Below are positions 6,149 to 6,746 of a stretch of 6,746 nucleotides of DNA, piece by piece. The notes beneath the pieces were generated by a model. That model had not been told where the DNA came from. It did no database searches and saw only the letters and a list, made by a program, of their open reading frames with translations. The DNA is from Micrococcaceae bacterium (GTDB lineage: Bacteria; Actinomycetota; Actinomycetes; Actinomycetales; Micrococcaceae): the NCBI GenBank assembly GCA_003486025.1, contig DNHA01000016.1:1-6746 (forward strand), read 5' to 3'. The position numbers and the translations under genes are program-made. Positions within the stretch are counted from its first letter, which is position 1. Each line of letters starts with the position of its first letter.

Positions 6149-6746
6149 TTAGGCCGCCAGCCATACATCCGGACCGAAGACCTCATAGTGGATGTGCTCA
6201 GCAGGGACGCCGGCTGCTAGAGCCTGGCCGCGTACCGCGTGCATGAACGGCAGCGGGCCACACAGGTAGACATGGCTATCCACGGTCAAGCTGTCGCTCA
6301 GATCCATGTAACCGGATTTGGCTTCGATGTGCTCTGGCAGTTCACCGCGTTCGAACCAGGTGCTCAGCTTGGCCTGTGGCAGCTTGCTCAGCGACTCAAT
6401 CATTTGCTCACGTAGTGGCCAGGCAGCGTATTCCTGGTCCGCGTGCAGGACGGTGAGCTTGCGGGTGGAGCCCTGTGCTGCCATGGTGCTCAGCGCTGCG
6501 GCACTTGGAGTGCAGCCGATACCGGCAGTAGCGATCACCAATGGTGCGCCGGACTCATCAATGGTCAGGTCACCGTAGGGGTTTGAGAGTTCAACGATGT
6601 CGCCAACCTTCAGCGAATTGTGCATGACCGGAGTGAACTCGCCATCCACATCAAGCTTCACGGTTACGGTGCGGCGTGCGGTGTTCTCGACATCCCCGCT
6701 GAGGGTGTATTGGCGCTCCTGGCGCAAACCATCGGTCATCGGCATG
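6149..6746 (-). CDS. hmp: Flavohemoprotein / nitric oxide dioxygenase, C-terminal half (5' end outside window)
   Basis: About 199 codons of the reductase part of Hmp are present, running from beyond the right edge to TAA at 6149. Hmp oxidises nitric oxide to nitrate using O2 and NAD(P)H. Its N-terminal globin and the first part of the FAD domain would lie beyond base 6746. Counting from the first ATG in the window, RQYTLS (11-16) is the FAD-binding RxYS-type motif. SNPYGDL (54-60) matches the FAD-domain SPPxGDF segment. AGIGCTP (74-80) is the NAD(P)-binding turn, and YLCGPLPFM (160-168) and HYEVFGPD (186-193) are the conserved C-terminal motifs. A full Hmp has about 390-400 residues. The ATG at 6743-6745 is internal, because it lies where the conserved MPDGLRQ-RQYSLS stretch of Hmp runs. 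The remote alternative is a stand-alone ferredoxin-NADP reductase-like protein, but the VFGP ending favours Hmp. Confidence 0.88.
   Translation of the reverse strand, partial: MPMTDGLRQERQYTLSGDVENTARRTVTVKLDVDGEFTPVMHNSLKVGDIVELSNPYGDLTIDESGAPLVIATAGIGCTPSAAALSTMAAQGSTRKLTVLHADQEYAAWPLREQMIESLSKLPQAKLSTWFERGELPEHIEAKSGYMDLSDSLTVDSHVYLCGPLPFMHAVRGQALAAGVPAEHIHYEVFGPDVWLAA

Noticed and set aside
6743..6745. ATG as the true start of a short reductase gene.
   Set aside because: The residues after it align with an internal conserved stretch of Hmp just before the RQYTLS motif, and the frame is open to the window edge, so the gene is cut by the edge.
1..6746. CRISPR arrays, insertion sequences, integrase genes or attachment sites (including integration at the tRNA end).
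   Set aside because: No spaced direct repeats, transposase or integrase-like proteins were seen. Only the 5' end of the tRNA gene is present, so integration at its 3' end cannot be judged.

Overview
The window looks like chromosomal DNA of a moderately high-G+C actinobacterium, most likely a member of the Micrococcaceae (Arthrobacter/Glutamicibacter type). The evidence is a GTP-dependent PEP carboxykinase, a GlxR/CRP-type palindrome upstream of it, a bacterial flavohemoprotein and by-eye G+C in the mid-50s percent. The genus is inferred, because no sequence search was possible.

Layout, left to right. At the left edge is the 5' end of a tRNA gene on the minus strand (1-19), with a good sigma-70-type promoter facing it (60-88). 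A regulatory stretch of about 320 bases follows. It holds a GTGA-N6-TCAC site and a perfect 14-base palindrome and leads to pckG on the plus strand (339-2171). A long terminator hairpin (2184-2229) separates pckG from a convergent minus-strand pair: a Bcr/CflA-type MFS drug transporter (2241-3449) and, upstream of it, an RhtA-like EamA transporter (3480-4403). A 161-base divergent intergenic region follows. On the plus strand come a PadR-type regulator (4565-5092) and an alpha/beta-hydrolase (5089-6072), overlapping by ATGA. A perfect 21-bp hairpin (6087-6139) separates the hydrolase from the C-terminal half of a convergent flavohemoprotein gene (hmp), which runs off the right edge.

How the genes may work together. 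pckG is a central gluconeogenic/anaplerotic gene and hmp is a nitric-oxide detoxification gene; they appear unrelated to each other. The four genes between them form a plausible unit: a PadR repressor co-translated with a hydrolase, back to back with two membrane exporters. A likely reading is a small-molecule response module in which the regulator senses a compound, the hydrolase modifies it and the exporters remove it. This is inferred from gene order and families only; no substrate can be read from the sequence.

I did not find evidence for a clearly new biological system. The points most worth checking are the divergent PadR/hydrolase/exporter module, the basic proline-rich tail of the hydrolase, the 7-codon open frame just before the MFS start, and the unexplained palindrome upstream of pckG.
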